This document shows positions 34,228-42,581 of a DNA stretch of 64,000 bases, piece by piece. The translations under genes were made by a program, and so were the position numbers. The DNA is from a virus. The stretch lies in the IMG/VR virus record IMGVR_UViG_3300044653_000068, positions 1-64,000 of that record; one strand, written 5' to 3'. The notes under the pieces are model-generated. The model had not been told where the DNA came from. It worked only from the letters and a program-made list of their open reading frames with translations, and did not search any database. Position 1 is the first letter of the stretch. Each line of letters begins with the position of its first letter.

Positions 34228-34758
34228 CTAGACCGAGATGTTGAAGATCGCCGTGATCGCGGCGGAGGCGGGCGTGGCCCACAGGATCGTGAACGTGGCG
34301 GCGGTGACGGTCTGCGTGCCGCCGAAGTAGTTGAAGCAGATGCCCTGCTTGGACACCGTGCCGCCGGAGATGGTCGAGTCGTACACCAGCAGGCCGTAGA
34401 AGCCCGACAGGGTGACCGAGGCCGTCGAGGTCTGGCCCGCCGTGGGAGCTGTCACCTGGAAGCACAGGGACGACGAGCCGGTGTCGATGGTCCACGTCTT
34501 GGTGGTGCCGACTGACACGCCGCCGGCCGCCCAGTTGGTGCCGGTGATCTCGTTGCCGGTTACCCACTGGCCTGTGTTGTACCCGGTGTTGGCGAGGGTG
34601 TCGGCCTTGTTCGGGGTGCCGGAGTTGCCGAACGCCGCGCAGTTGATCGTGTCGCCCGTGAGGCTGACGAAAGAAGTGGGCGCGGTTCCCGCGTTGACGG
34701 CCCTGGCGATCGGGTTAAGCATCGCCTGCTGGAAGATCGCGCTGTTAGACCAGCCCAT
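34228..34758 (-). CDS. Hypothetical virion protein
   Basis: The 176-residue product starts MGWSNSAIFQQAMLNPIARAV, then beta-rich Ser/Thr/Gly sequence (TISGGTVSKQGICFNYFGGTQTVTAATF). Such N-terminal helices followed by beta domains are seen in phage structural proteins of unknown role. It overlaps the tiny gene upstream by 14 nt. Confidence 0.6.
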   Translation of the reverse strand: MGWSNSAIFQQAMLNPIARAVNAGTAPTSFVSLTGDTINCAAFGNSGTPNKADTLANTGYNTGQWVTGNEITGTNWAAGGVSVGTTKTWTIDTGSSSLCFQVTAPTAGQTSTASVTLSGFYGLLVYDSTISGGTVSKQGICFNYFGGTQTVTAATFTILWATPASAAITAIFNISV

Positions 34759-34843
34759 CGGGCTCTCCCTCGGTTGGCTCGGGCTCGACGGACCCGTGCG
34801 CGGCCGCCAGGTCCGCGAGAATGCGCACTTCAGGCTCGGTCAT
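34745..34843 (-). CDS. Tiny protein (32 residues)
   Basis: An ATG overlaps the stop of the upstream gene as TGATG, the coupling used elsewhere in this operon. The 32-residue product is acidic with one helix (EVRILADLAAAHG) and then Pro/Glu-rich. The coupling and codon use favour a real gene despite its length. Confidence 0.5.
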   Translation of the reverse strand: MTEPEVRILADLAAAHGSVEPEPTEGEPDGLV

Positions 34844-35169
34844 CAGACTCGCAGCTCCCCGTGGGCCAGCCCCGCGTTGGCGGCCAGGTCGTTGCGGCCG
34901 TCCGCGTACTTCGTGATCACTGACATGTACGCCCTGCCGTCGTCTCCCATGGCCTGCTGGTCGCCGTTGAGGTAGTCCTCGCGCTCGACCGCCACCACCT
35001 CGCAGTCGGTGCCGGCCCGGACGAGGGGGGCGCTCAGCTGGTGCAGGCGCGGGCAGTTGTGGTAGCGGGTGGCGCCCGGCGGCATGGCGGGCAGCACCTC
35101 GGCGCAGTAGCACCCGTTAGGGCAGTACCACTCCTCGAAAGCCTGGCGCAGGATGGGCACATCGAACAT
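34843..35169 (-). CDS. Hypothetical Cys-containing protein
   Basis: The 108-residue product starts at an ATG with GAGGG upstream and has CPNGCYC (16-22) and later Cys residues (CPRLHQL, DCEVVAV). This N-terminal Cys cluster could bind zinc. The C-terminal half (REDYLNGDQQAMGDDGRAYMSVITKY) reads like a conserved phage protein, but I cannot name it. Confidence 0.65.
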   Translation of the reverse strand: MFDVPILRQAFEEWYCPNGCYCAEVLPAMPPGATRYHNCPRLHQLSAPLVRAGTDCEVVAVEREDYLNGDQQAMGDDGRAYMSVITKYADGRNDLAANAGLAHGELRV

Positions 35170-35173
35170 GCCC

Positions 35174-35482
35174 TCAGTGTAACGGCTTCACAGAGCCTGA
35201 GATAGTGGGGTCGAGCCTGGCCACGTCAGCTATCGTGGCCGCCGCCAGCTTATGGACGCCTGCCCCCAGGGAGTCGCGAAGCCCGCACAGAAGGCCCGCC
35301 CACTCCCCCAGCTGCGCGGGGGTGATGAACCCGGTCACGGTAGCCGAGTCCGTGCGCATGGTCACGCCGACCACGACCGGCTCGCCCGGCTTGGCGACGG
35401 TGCCGCACTCCAGGGTCACGGGACCGCCGGCCAGCAGTCGGTTGTTCGGGTCCAGCCACCGAAGGGAGTCCGGGGCGGTCAC
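35174..35482 (-). CDS. Hypothetical beta-rich protein
   Basis: The GTG at 35482 is chosen because it overlaps the previous stop as GTGA. The 102-residue product has VTLECGTVAKPGEPVVVGVTM, then FITPAQLGEWAGLLCGLRDSL. Strand-strand-helix order suggests a small globular protein. Function unknown. Confidence 0.6.
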   Translation of the reverse strand: MTAPDSLRWLDPNNRLLAGGPVTLECGTVAKPGEPVVVGVTMRTDSATVTGFITPAQLGEWAGLLCGLRDSLGAGVHKLAAATIADVARLDPTISGSVKPLH

Positions 35483-35715
35483 AGCCGGGCCCTCTCGCGC
35501 CACATCCGCCCGGCGGCGCGCTCCGCCAGCCCCACGATCTGCTCCTTCTGGGGGCGGGTGACGGCGCTCAGGTAGACGGACAGCTCACGCTGGCCCGAGG
35601 CGTGGCACAGGTCCCCGACGAGGCGGCCGAAGACCGCGCACTCCTCTTCCGTCAGCTCGGCGGTCTCGGCGTCGTACGTGAACCCGTTCATGATCCTCAT
35701 GCTAGCGGCCCTCAC
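35479..35715 (-). CDS. Small hypothetical protein
   Basis: A GTG overlaps the previous stop as GTGA; an internal ATG 15 bp on is an alternative. The 78-residue product is acidic then basic, with ELTEEECAVFGRLVGDLCH (about 21-39), probably two or three helices. Function unknown. Confidence 0.6.
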   Translation of the reverse strand: MRAASMRIMNGFTYDAETAELTEEECAVFGRLVGDLCHASGQRELSVYLSAVTRPQKEQIVGLAERAAGRMWRERARL

Positions 35716-36326
35716 ATCCGGACCTTGCGGGGACCGCGCGCCGGGGCAAGGCCGGCCGGCCGCAGGATGATCTCCCTGCGGATGGCGACGTCCAGGTTGT
35801 ACAGGCCCAGCGGGGTGACGTACCCCGGCCAGGTGCCCTCGAACAGATGGCAGCCCTCGTCGGAGTACGCCACGTCGCAGAGCTGGGAGCAGATCAGGTG
35901 CTTCGTGCTGGCGATGTAGCCCCGCAGGCCGGGCGCGGGGATGTGCAGCCGATGGCAGAACATCGCGCCGTAGTCGAGGAAGCTGTAGCCAACGCCGCCG
36001 GTGGAGGTCTTGTGCCCGGTGCCGGGGCCGTACTTCTGAACAGCGGCGCCCCAGATGTCAGCCAGCTTCTCCTCGGTGAACTGGGCCGCGATGGCGGTGC
36101 ACCAGTAGATCGTGTCGCTGTCGTACTCGCTGACGTTCGCTATCCGCGCGCCGCCGGGCTCGGCCTCCAGGACCGTCTCGTTCGGGCCGAGGAGGAGCGA
36201 GTGCTCCCAGTCCTTGAACCCCTGGCCGTTGAGGAACTCCCCGACCTTGATCAGCTTCCCGACGTCACCGGAGATCTGGGTGAGGCCGATGGTGCCGATC
36301 GCGGGGAGCGTCGCGGGAGTCGTCAT
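35712..36326 (-). CDS. YiiX-like permuted papain-fold cysteine hydrolase
   Basis: The 204-residue product has GDVGKLI and WEHSLLL (H42) early and HLICSQL (C146) late, the reversed His-then-Cys order of YiiX/YaeF-type NlpC/P60 relatives. Such enzymes cut amide or ester bonds in cell-wall or lipid substrates. There is no signal peptide, so it acts in the cytoplasm or within the virion. It lies between small genes and the methyltransferase at the left edge of the sugar cassette. Confidence 0.7.
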   Translation of the reverse strand: MTTPATLPAIGTIGLTQISGDVGKLIKVGEFLNGQGFKDWEHSLLLGPNETVLEAEPGGARIANVSEYDSDTIYWCTAIAAQFTEEKLADIWGAAVQKYGPGTGHKTSTGGVGYSFLDYGAMFCHRLHIPAPGLRGYIASTKHLICSQLCDVAYSDEGCHLFEGTWPGYVTPLGLYNLDVAIRREIILRPAGLAPARGPRKVRM

Positions 36327-36335
36327 GGGGTCAGC

Positions 36336-36929
36336 CTACGACTTTCGCCAGGCTCCCCGGAAGATCCTCGCCGTGCCGTCAGGGGAGATGATGCAGTCGT
36401 CCACGACGGGCTGCCAGCCGAGAGCGCCGAGGTCGGTCTCCCAGGAGCCGCCCGCGAGGATCGCGCCGGGCTTCATGCTCGCGGTGATCAGGTCTTCCAG
36501 CTTCTTCTCGCGCTCGGCGTCGCGGAACGGCCGGTAGAGCCAGATGACGTCGGCGAGGGCGTAGATGCGCTCGATCGTGGGCAGCGTCAGCGCGTCGCCC
36601 CGGTAGACGTGCCCGTGGGCCCTGGCGGCGTTCGCCATCTTGGGGTCGATCTCGATGCCGTGCGGGATCAGGCCGAGCAGGTCCTTCGCGATCCTCAGCT
36701 TGGTGCCGGGACCGCAGCCCACGTCGAGGAACACGGGACCGCCGGCCTCGCCCATGACGTCCCACATGATGCCGAGGAAATCGGCCGGCTGCCACGGCAT
36801 CCACGGGTTGACAACCGGGTCGCGGCGGACGCCGAGCTTCAGGTGCTCGTACTCGGTCTCCGCGACCCAGTTGACGAGTCGCTGGACGCCTCCCGCGCGG
36901 GTCGTGCTGCCCGGTGTGTCGGGGATCAC
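36336..36929 (-). CDS. Class I SAM-dependent methyltransferase
   Basis: The 197-residue product has motif I FLDVGCGPGTKL (about 67-78), acidic motif II GIEIDP (91-96) and a plausible motif III/IV region (ADVIWLYRPF). It transfers methyl from SAM; the substrate is unknown. Two glycosyltransferases, an aminotransferase and an acetyltransferase nearby suggest a sugar or glycan. The GTG start overlaps the upstream stop as GTGA. Confidence 0.75.
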   Translation of the reverse strand: MIPDTPGSTTRAGGVQRLVNWVAETEYEHLKLGVRRDPVVNPWMPWQPADFLGIMWDVMGEAGGPVFLDVGCGPGTKLRIAKDLLGLIPHGIEIDPKMANAARAHGHVYRGDALTLPTIERIYALADVIWLYRPFRDAEREKKLEDLITASMKPGAILAGGSWETDLGALGWQPVVDDCIISPDGTARIFRGAWRKS

Positions 36930-37171
36930 TGCTGTCCTTCCTCGGTGTTATGCGGTGTAACACGCGTCTCAGGTCGGATCGTAGCCGGCCATTCCCCCGC
37001 CACCGCCCGCTCGAAAGCGGCCCTGAACTTCTCGACCTCCTCGTCGGTCAGGACGCGCTTCTCAGGCCAGGCCCAGGTCTCCAGCATGACCGCCTCGCCG
37101 ACCGGGAGATCCCACTCATAGGGATCACGCCTACGACGTGCCAGCCGGGCTCTCAGCCACCGCAGTATCAC
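36926..37171 (-). CDS. Small hypothetical protein
   Basis: The 81-residue product starts at a GTG overlapping the previous stop (GTGA) with GGGATAGGGG upstream. It has a basic N terminus (RWLRARLARRRRD), then WAWPEKRVLTDEEVEKFRAAFERAVAGEWPA, a likely helix. Function unknown. Confidence 0.6.
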   Translation of the reverse strand: MILRWLRARLARRRRDPYEWDLPVGEAVMLETWAWPEKRVLTDEEVEKFRAAFERAVAGEWPATIRPETRVTPHNTEEGQQ

Positions 37172-37410
37172 GCCCCTATCCCTCCTGCCGACCCGTTGGC
37201 CACCTTCGCGTCCGCGCGCACCAGCCTGTCCTGCTTGAATGCCTCCAGCACGTGAAAGTCTTCCTTGAAGTCGTAGCCCGCCAGGATCATCGAGATCATC
37301 GAGGCCTGGCCGCCGCTGATCCGCCTCACCTTGCCGTCCGGGAGCTTCACGTCGTAGCAGCCGGTGCTGAACGGCCCCTCGAAGCTGTGCTCCAGGAGAA
37401 TGACGGCCAC
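37168..37410 (-). CDS. Small hypothetical protein
   Basis: The 80-residue product starts at a GTG overlapping a TAG stop (TAGTG). The first half is beta-rich (LLEHSFEGPFSTGCYDVKLPDGKVRRI), the second helical. It resembles no family I know. Confidence 0.6.
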   Translation of the reverse strand: MAVILLEHSFEGPFSTGCYDVKLPDGKVRRISGGQASMISMILAGYDFKEDFHVLEAFKQDRLVRADAKVANGSAGGIGA

Positions 37411-37628
37411 TACTGCGCTTCCGGGTCGTTCCCGCCGAACGGCTCGTCCGTGCCCCAGCGGCCGTAGGAGGTCGGACGCGGCTCATCGTCGTCGAAGGCC
37501 TCCTCGATATCGAGGGGGGCGAAGGGGTTCGGAGCCATCAGGGGCATGTAGTCCTCCGGCCGGTTGCCGCCCCGGGTCTCGGGCGGGGGAAGGCCCTCGT
37601 CAACGGGCTTAGGCTCGTGCCTGGTCAT
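37410..37628 (-). CDS. Acidic, Pro-rich small protein
   Basis: The ATG at 37628 follows AAAGGA by 8 nt, which decides the start. The 72-residue product is rich in Pro, Glu, Asp and Gly with a probably disordered sequence. Function unknown. Confidence 0.6.
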   Translation of the reverse strand: MTRHEPKPVDEGLPPPETRGGNRPEDYMPLMAPNPFAPLDIEEAFDDDEPRPTSYGRWGTDEPFGGNDPEAQ

Positions 37629-37668
37629 GTGAGTTCCTTTCACGCGACTGCTTCCCCGCAACCTATCA

Positions 37669-37875
37669 CTAGAACACCCCTCCCTCGCCGAGGACGCCGT
37701 GCTGCGCTGCCAGGCGACGCTCGTACTCCTGCTTAACCGCCCAGGCAACATCCTGCTCCCCCTTGGTGGGCATCAGGGCGTAGCGCTCCTGCGTGATCAG
37801 ACGGTTCAGCGTCCGGTAGAGCATCGTCAGCTCCACATCGCCCAGTCCCCCGGCCCAGGAGTCGTCGAGGCTCAC
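37669..37875 (-). CDS. Small helical protein
   Basis: The 68-residue product starts at a GTG overlapping the upstream stop (GTGA). It has two or three helices (VELTMLYRTLNRLITQERYALM; EQDVAWAVKQEYERRLAAQHG). The first 15 bases of the gene are identical to those of the next upstream gene, perhaps a copied initiation region. Confidence 0.6.
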   Translation of the reverse strand: MSLDDSWAGGLGDVELTMLYRTLNRLITQERYALMPTKGEQDVAWAVKQEYERRLAAQHGVLGEGGVF

Positions 37876-38051
37876 GAGACCAGGCCTTCCCTGCGCACCT
37901 CGGCCGCGACGAAGGCCGCGCAGGCGTCAGTGCCCCGCCAGCAGTCGAGGTCCCCGGTCTGGTTCCGCTCGCAGTACTCGCGCATGGCGCGGGCTATCAC
38001 CGCTGTCAAATCAGACCCCGCCACCAATAGGATCTTGTCGTCGAGGCTCAC
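37872..38051 (-). CDS. Small protein (59 residues) after the aminotransferase
   Basis: The GTG at 38051 overlaps the DegT stop as GTGA. The product VSLDDKILLVAGSDL... has a helix with AVIARAMREYCERNQ and two Cys. Overlap coupling at both ends and sensible composition support it. Function unknown. Confidence 0.6.
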   Translation of the reverse strand: MSLDDKILLVAGSDLTAVIARAMREYCERNQTGDLDCWRGTDACAAFVAAEVRREGLVS

Positions 38052-39160
38052 GCTCGGAAGCTCCTGACTGCGGCGATGACCTGCTCCTGCTCGGGCTGGG
38101 TCATGGACGGGAACAGCGGGAGGGTGACGAGGGTCTGCCAGACGCGCTCGGTGACCGGGGTCTCGTTCGGCCAGCCGGTGTCGGGAAACAGGCTCTTGTA
38201 GTGGTTGAGCGGCTTGTAGTGAACGCCGGCCGAGACCCCGTTCGCGATCATGTGCCTGATGAAGTCCGGCCTGCGGTCGGCGGGAACGCGGACGACGTAC
38301 ATATGGGTGGCGCTGTTCCCGTCCACCTTGGGGGTCTTGAGCCAGGGCAGGCCGGACAGGTCGCAGTTGTAGATGGCCGCCTGGGCGCGACGCATGCTGT
38401 TGCGCTCGTCGAGCTTCCGGAGCTGCACCCGGCCGAGGGCGGCGGCGATGTCGTTCATGTGGGCCTTGAAGCCGTCGCCGGGGATGTCGTAGTCCCAGCC
38501 GTAGCCCACCCGCGAGTCCTTGTCCCGGTCCCAGGTGGACTTGTCGATCCCGCACCAGCGAAGTCGGCGGACCTCGGCGGCCACGTCCTCGTCGTCGGTG
38601 GTGACCATGCCGCCGTCCCCCGTGGCCAGGTTCTTGACCGCGTGGAACGACCAGGCTCGCGCATCACCGCGCCGACCGGTGAACTTCGAGCCGGCCGCGT
38701 GCGCGCAGTCCTCGATGATCGTGAACGCGTCGTGGATCGGCTTCGGGATGGAGACGCCTGTGCCCGCGCCCCCGTACCAGACCGGGACGATCCCCCAGTT
38801 GCCGTCCGGGAACTCGCACATCTTCTCGTAGGCATCTGTGAAGTCGATGCACAGATCAGTCTCGATGATGTCCGCGAAGACCACCTGGTTGCCCGCGTGC
38901 TGCATGGCCTGCGCCGAGGAGATGAAGGTGAGCGCCGGAACGACGACGATACCGCCCGTGAGCCCGGTTGCGCGGGCGGCCAGCTCCAGGGCGGCGGTGG
39001 CGCTGCTGACGGCGACGGCGAACCTGGAGCCCGTGTAGGCGGCGAACTCGGCCTCGAACTTCTCCGTCTCCGGTCCCTGCCCCCACCAGCCGGAGCGCAG
39101 GACGCGGGTGACCGCCTCAATCTCCTCGTCGCCGCAAACAGGGCGAAACAGGGGAATCAT
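38048..39160 (-). CDS. DegT/DnrJ/EryC1-type sugar aminotransferase
   Basis: The 370-residue product has the fold-I PLP signature of this family. SSATAALELAARA (about 52-64) is the phosphate-binding region, EDCAHAAGSKF (150-160) has the Asp that contacts the pyridine nitrogen, and FHAVKNLATGDGGMV (172-186) has Lys176 for the aldimine. These enzymes make amino sugars on nucleotide carriers. It is flanked by a methyltransferase and small genes in the cassette. The start codon overlaps the upstream methyltransferase stop. Confidence 0.88.
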   Translation of the reverse strand: MIPLFRPVCGDEEIEAVTRVLRSGWWGQGPETEKFEAEFAAYTGSRFAVAVSSATAALELAARATGLTGGIVVVPALTFISSAQAMQHAGNQVVFADIIETDLCIDFTDAYEKMCEFPDGNWGIVPVWYGGAGTGVSIPKPIHDAFTIIEDCAHAAGSKFTGRRGDARAWSFHAVKNLATGDGGMVTTDDEDVAAEVRRLRWCGIDKSTWDRDKDSRVGYGWDYDIPGDGFKAHMNDIAAALGRVQLRKLDERNSMRRAQAAIYNCDLSGLPWLKTPKVDGNSATHMYVVRVPADRRPDFIRHMIANGVSAGVHYKPLNHYKSLFPDTGWPNETPVTERVWQTLVTLPLFPSMTQPEQEQVIAAVRSFRA

Positions 39161-39735
39161 GCGTCCTTCTTCCTGAGCATCGCCATGCCGTAGATGTAGC
39201 GGGCTTCCACCGCGTCCTCCGGCCGGCCGGCCGGGACGTGCGCGCCGCCCATGTCCGTGATGTCCGTCGCGGGCCTGATGCGCTCGATGAACGCTTGCGC
39301 CAGGGTCACCATCGACGTCCCGAAGTGCCCGTGGAACGGGTTGGACGGCAAGCCCACCGGCCAGTCCTCAAGCACGTACCAGCCGCCCGGCTTCACCAGG
39401 GGCCAGAGATTGCCGAACGTGATCTCCGACAGGCTGCCGACATGGGAGGCGTCGTCCACGATCAGGTCGTAGGGCCCGAACGGCATGACCAAATCCGGCA
39501 GCCCCGGGTCAGCCTGGTCGGCCTGGATGTGCACAACCCCGAGCGGCAGGCCCTCCGGCTTGCTCAGGTCCACGCCGACGATGACGCCCTCAGGCGCGAG
39601 ATCGCGCCACAGGAACAGCGACCCGCCGTGGGCGGTGCCGATCTCCAGGATGCGCGCGGCGCGGTTGCCCCCGAGCAGCTCCCTGTAAACGGGGGCGTAC
39701 CCGAGGGTGCCCTTGTCCGTCGTAGGCTCGCTCAT
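39157..39735 (-). CDS. Class I methyltransferase, cephalosporin-hydroxylase-like
   Basis: The 192-residue product has RILEIGTAHGGSLFLWRDLAPEGVIVGVDL (about 29-58, motif I and acidic II), then VDDASHVGS (about 93-101), typical of the CmcI/Methyltransf_24 group. It would methylate or otherwise act on a small molecule or sugar. It overlaps both neighbours by 4 nt, so it is tightly co-translated with the aminotransferase and GNAT. Confidence 0.75.
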   Translation of the reverse strand: MSEPTTDKGTLGYAPVYRELLGGNRAARILEIGTAHGGSLFLWRDLAPEGVIVGVDLSKPEGLPLGVVHIQADQADPGLPDLVMPFGPYDLIVDDASHVGSLSEITFGNLWPLVKPGGWYVLEDWPVGLPSNPFHGHFGTSMVTLAQAFIERIRPATDITDMGGAHVPAGRPEDAVEARYIYGMAMLRKKDA

Positions 39736-40247
39736 TTCGGCGGCACATCCAGCCAGTACCCGTCGTAGCTGCGGCTCATGATCAGGTAGTGGCCCTTCTC
39801 GCCGAGGATGTTCTCGTAGACGTCGGCGGTGTGCCCGCCCTCCGTGAAACCGTTGCCCTTGTGGAACGCGATGGTGCGCTCGTTGTCGGGCATGACCCGC
39901 AGCCAGTAGTAGTCGAGGCCGTAGGCGCTCATCAGCCGCCGCATCCCCTGCCGCATGAAACCGCCACGGGCGAGCGCCTTATCCCCGAGCATCATCCGCT
40001 CCAGCTCGCCGCCGCCGTGCCTGATCGTCATGCCCACGGTGCCGATGGGCTCGCCGTCCCGGAGCACGAGGTACAGGTTCTGCGAGGGGTCGGCCAGGTA
40101 CGTGCCGTGGTACCAGTCGTAGTGCCCGCTAAGAGTGAACGGCGGCTGCCTCGGGAACCAGCGGGCATTGTCCGGGTCATTGCGCCAGGCGACAAGGCGG
40201 GGAGCGTCGTCGGCGGTGATCTCCCGGAGAGTCACTTCATCGGTCAT
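39732..40247 (-). CDS. GNAT-family N-acetyltransferase
   Basis: The ATG at 40247 has GAGGAG 5 nt upstream. The 171-residue product has the RimJ/RimL layout: an N-terminal VTLREITADDAPRLVAWRNDP, a beta-strand YLVLRDGEPIGTVGM, and a late VMPDNERTIAFHKGNGF which is the usual N-x-x-x-x-x-x-x-x-x-GF end. Acetyl-CoA is the likely donor, an amino sugar from the adjacent aminotransferase the likely acceptor. Confidence 0.8.
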   Translation of the reverse strand: MTDEVTLREITADDAPRLVAWRNDPDNARWFPRQPPFTLSGHYDWYHGTYLADPSQNLYLVLRDGEPIGTVGMTIRHGGGELERMMLGDKALARGGFMRQGMRRLMSAYGLDYYWLRVMPDNERTIAFHKGNGFTEGGHTADVYENILGEKGHYLIMSRSYDGYWLDVPPK

Positions 40248-40255
40248 GCTTCTCC

Positions 40256-41044
40256 TCAGTGAGCGTCGTGCCTGGACCAGGCTGACAGCGGGGTCCAGCG
40301 GTGGGTGACGAGATAACGGGGGATAGGCCAGAACGGGAACCTCCCGACGAGGCGCTCCAGGAATATGCCGTCCGAGTGGCGGGCGATGGAGCCCTCCGGG
40401 TTCTCCTCGAAGTACGGGTAGGCCAGAGCGTCCAGGCACGTCTTGTGGTACATGACCTGGCCGCCGTCAATGCGGCAGTCTACGCTGCCGGGGAACATCT
40501 TCGGGTCCAGGGCCGGGATGCCGATGTCCGGCCAGGGACCGCAGTCCCCGGGCCCCGTGGGCGAGCCGTGGCGAAGAGAGCAGTAGACGACCCGGTAACC
40601 GGGGTTGGCGTCCAGTTCGCCGGCCATTATCTCCAGGCAGTCCGGGTCGAGCAGATCGTCGTCTGACAGGTGGAGGAGGTACTTCCCGTTCGCCTCCGGG
40701 TAGTAGACGTTCGGCAGCCAGCACGCGATGTACGTCTCACGGCGCTTCTTCTCAATCTCCTCCCCCTCCAGGCGCTCGTACTGCACCGAGCAGCCATCGG
40801 GAACCAGGCCCATGGCCTCCCAGCTCGCCAGCTCGTTCATGACCATGGCGTTCGTCACGTCATCGTTAGAGTTCTCCAGAATCCACAGCTCCCAGTCGGC
40901 CATGGTCTGATCGCGCACGCAGCGCATGGCGTCCAGCACGTACGCGCCCTTGTTATAGGACAAGATGAACACCGAGACCTTCGGTCCCTTGTGCTCGGGC
41001 TCGGGCTCGGCGGGTCGCGTCAGGGTCTGGCTAGTGAGGACCAT
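40256..41044 (-). CDS. Family 2 glycosyltransferase (GT-A fold)
   Basis: The 262-residue product starts VSVFILSYNKGAYVLDAMRCVRDQT (about 23-47), the GT2 nucleotide-binding beginning. HLSDDDLLDPD (about 123-133) is the metal-binding DxD region. It transfers a sugar from a nucleotide donor. In the cassette it could use the modified amino sugar, with a virion protein, DNA or host glycan as acceptor. Confidence 0.85.
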   Translation of the reverse strand: MVLTSQTLTRPAEPEPEHKGPKVSVFILSYNKGAYVLDAMRCVRDQTMADWELWILENSNDDVTNAMVMNELASWEAMGLVPDGCSVQYERLEGEEIEKKRRETYIACWLPNVYYPEANGKYLLHLSDDDLLDPDCLEIMAGELDANPGYRVVYCSLRHGSPTGPGDCGPWPDIGIPALDPKMFPGSVDCRIDGGQVMYHKTCLDALAYPYFEENPEGSIARHSDGIFLERLVGRFPFWPIPRYLVTHRWTPLSAWSRHDAH

Positions 41045-41296
41045 CTACGGTTCGCGCCACCCTAGTTCGAGAAGCCGCAGATGCTCGGCGTCCAGGTGCC
41101 GCTCTGGCTCCAGCTCGACCACGATCCTGCCATCGGCGGTGAAGAACCGCTGCTTGACCGGTACGCAGCACCAGTCTTCGGCAAGGTCCACCAGATCCCC
41201 CGGAATGGGCAGCACGGGGTACTCGCGCTCCGTGGTGAACTGGCGCGGCCCGCGCTGCACGTCGCCGTAGCACTGCTGCCGGATCTCTACCTTCAC
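41045..41296 (-). CDS. Small hypothetical protein
   Basis: The 83-residue product starts at GTG with GAGGAAG upstream and abuts the GT2 gene. It includes IPGDLVDLAEDWCCVPVKQRFF and a Glu/Arg-rich C terminus; beta-rich first part. Function unknown. Confidence 0.6.
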   Translation of the reverse strand: MKVEIRQQCYGDVQRGPRQFTTEREYPVLPIPGDLVDLAEDWCCVPVKQRFFTADGRIVVELEPERHLDAEHLRLLELGWREP

Positions 41297-41299
41297 AGG

Positions 41300-41441
41300 T
41301 CACTTCCTCTTCACGAGCTGGTCTACGTTGACGCCGTTGCGCTCCAGCCAGTTGAGCGTGGCATACGGTGAGTTGAGATCGTTCGGGTATGCCCTACCTT
41401 GCCCCGCCGTGCCAGACCTGGCCGAACCTGACCCAGTGCGC
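41300..41441 (-). pseudogene. Remnant of a small gene without a usable start
   Basis: One frame reads protein-like sequence AYPNDLNSPYATLNWLERNGVNVDQLVKRK and ends at a TGA at 41300. Upstream, the matching sequence RFGQVWHGG lies in another frame, with the shift in a GGCGGGGC run. No ATG, GTG or TTG opens the long frame. A one-base indel in a former 40-50 residue gene is the simplest reading. Confidence 0.35.
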
Positions 41442-42488
41442 TCAGACTAGTCCGTCTTTATAGGCCCATCCCACGGGGAACAGCATCTTGTAGGCGTCGG
41501 CCCATTCCCGCCAGTGGCCCTCGATCGTGTTCCTCCGGGCCTTCTCCTTCGCGGCCGCGCCCATCTTCAGCCGCAGGGCCTCGTCGCCGGCCAGCTCGGA
41601 CAGGAAGCTGAGCCACTCGTGCTCCCGCTTCACCAGGAAGCCGTCCACGCCGTGGTCGATGAAGCGCCGGTAGGGCTCCACGTCGCTGGCGACGACGGGC
41701 GTCCCGCGCGCCATGTACTCCAGGGCCTTGATCCAGGACTTGGACCTGCTGAACTGGGTGTCGAGCAGCGGGCAGATGCCGATGTCGAAGTCGATGGCCC
41801 GGTAGAAGACGTCGGGGTAGTCGCTGACGTGAATCCACGGGATGTGGAACGAGCGGCCCGGCGGGCAGCCGAACTTGTCCCTGTAGTCAACGCCGGACAC
41901 GAACAGGTCCCACTGCGGGAAGCGCTTCATGAACCGGCGGACCGCGCCCGTCGCCATCGTGACGTCGCGGGCGTGCGAAGCGCCGCCCTGCCAGCCGATC
42001 CGGGGCCTGTCCCGCCGGTCGTCGTGCCCGAGGCCCAGGACGAACTCGGGGACGTAGTTGGGCAGCACCACGACGGGCACCCGGCCCCCGGTCAGCTCGC
42101 GCGTCCAGTCGCCGAGGTGCGGCGAGGACGTGGTGACCAGGTTCGCGGTGGTGCAGTAGCGCAGCACGGCCTCGCGGGTCTCGCCGCCCTCGGCGTAGCT
42201 CTTGTACGCCGCCGCGTTCTCCGGGGTGATATTCCAGATATCGTCATCGTTTTCGTAGACGGTTCGGCACGTCGGCGTGGCCCAGCGCCGCCAGACCCCC
42301 AGCCCCTCGAACGCGTTGGACCGCTGCGACACGATCACGTCGGCCTCGGCTGCGTCGGTCAGCAGGAGCTGCTCGTGCTGTTCCTGCATCAGCTTCGGGC
42401 CGCCGGACCGGAAGGTGACCTTCACATCACCGGAGTGCTCGTTGACCGCCGTGAGGGGGACGAGCATGCGATACCAAGTAAAGCGCAC
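41442..42488 (-). CDS. Glycosyltransferase family 4-like (GT-B fold)
   Basis: The 348-residue product has a GT-B layout: an N-terminal region with YENDDDIWNI, then RPRIGWQGGASHARDV (about 162-177) at the start of the second domain, and the donor-binding helix region ALEYMARGTPVVASDVEPYRRFI (about 258-280). This type is common in actinophages and is often thought to glycosylate virion proteins. It is the first gene of the sugar cassette; the HNH/AP2 endonuclease gene begins about 90 bp upstream on the other strand. Confidence 0.88.
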   Translation of the reverse strand: MRFTWYRMLVPLTAVNEHSGDVKVTFRSGGPKLMQEQHEQLLLTDAAEADVIVSQRSNAFEGLGVWRRWATPTCRTVYENDDDIWNITPENAAAYKSYAEGGETREAVLRYCTTANLVTTSSPHLGDWTRELTGGRVPVVVLPNYVPEFVLGLGHDDRRDRPRIGWQGGASHARDVTMATGAVRRFMKRFPQWDLFVSGVDYRDKFGCPPGRSFHIPWIHVSDYPDVFYRAIDFDIGICPLLDTQFSRSKSWIKALEYMARGTPVVASDVEPYRRFIDHGVDGFLVKREHEWLSFLSELAGDEALRLKMGAAAKEKARRNTIEGHWREWADAYKMLFPVGWAYKDGLV

Positions 42489-42569
42489 CCGGAGCCGCCA
42501 TCGTGGCTGGCGAAGACTCTCACGGGTGCAAACTCACCAGCGCGGTCACTGCACCCTCCGGAAGTAAAG

Positions 42570-42575
42570 TACGAT
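42570..42575 (+). promoter_or_regulatory. -10 box for the HNH/AP2 gene (leaderless)
   Basis: TACGAT lies 6 nt before the GTG at 42582. No clear -35 and no Shine-Dalgarno are present. Confidence 0.45.
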
Positions 42576-42581
42576 ACCGAC

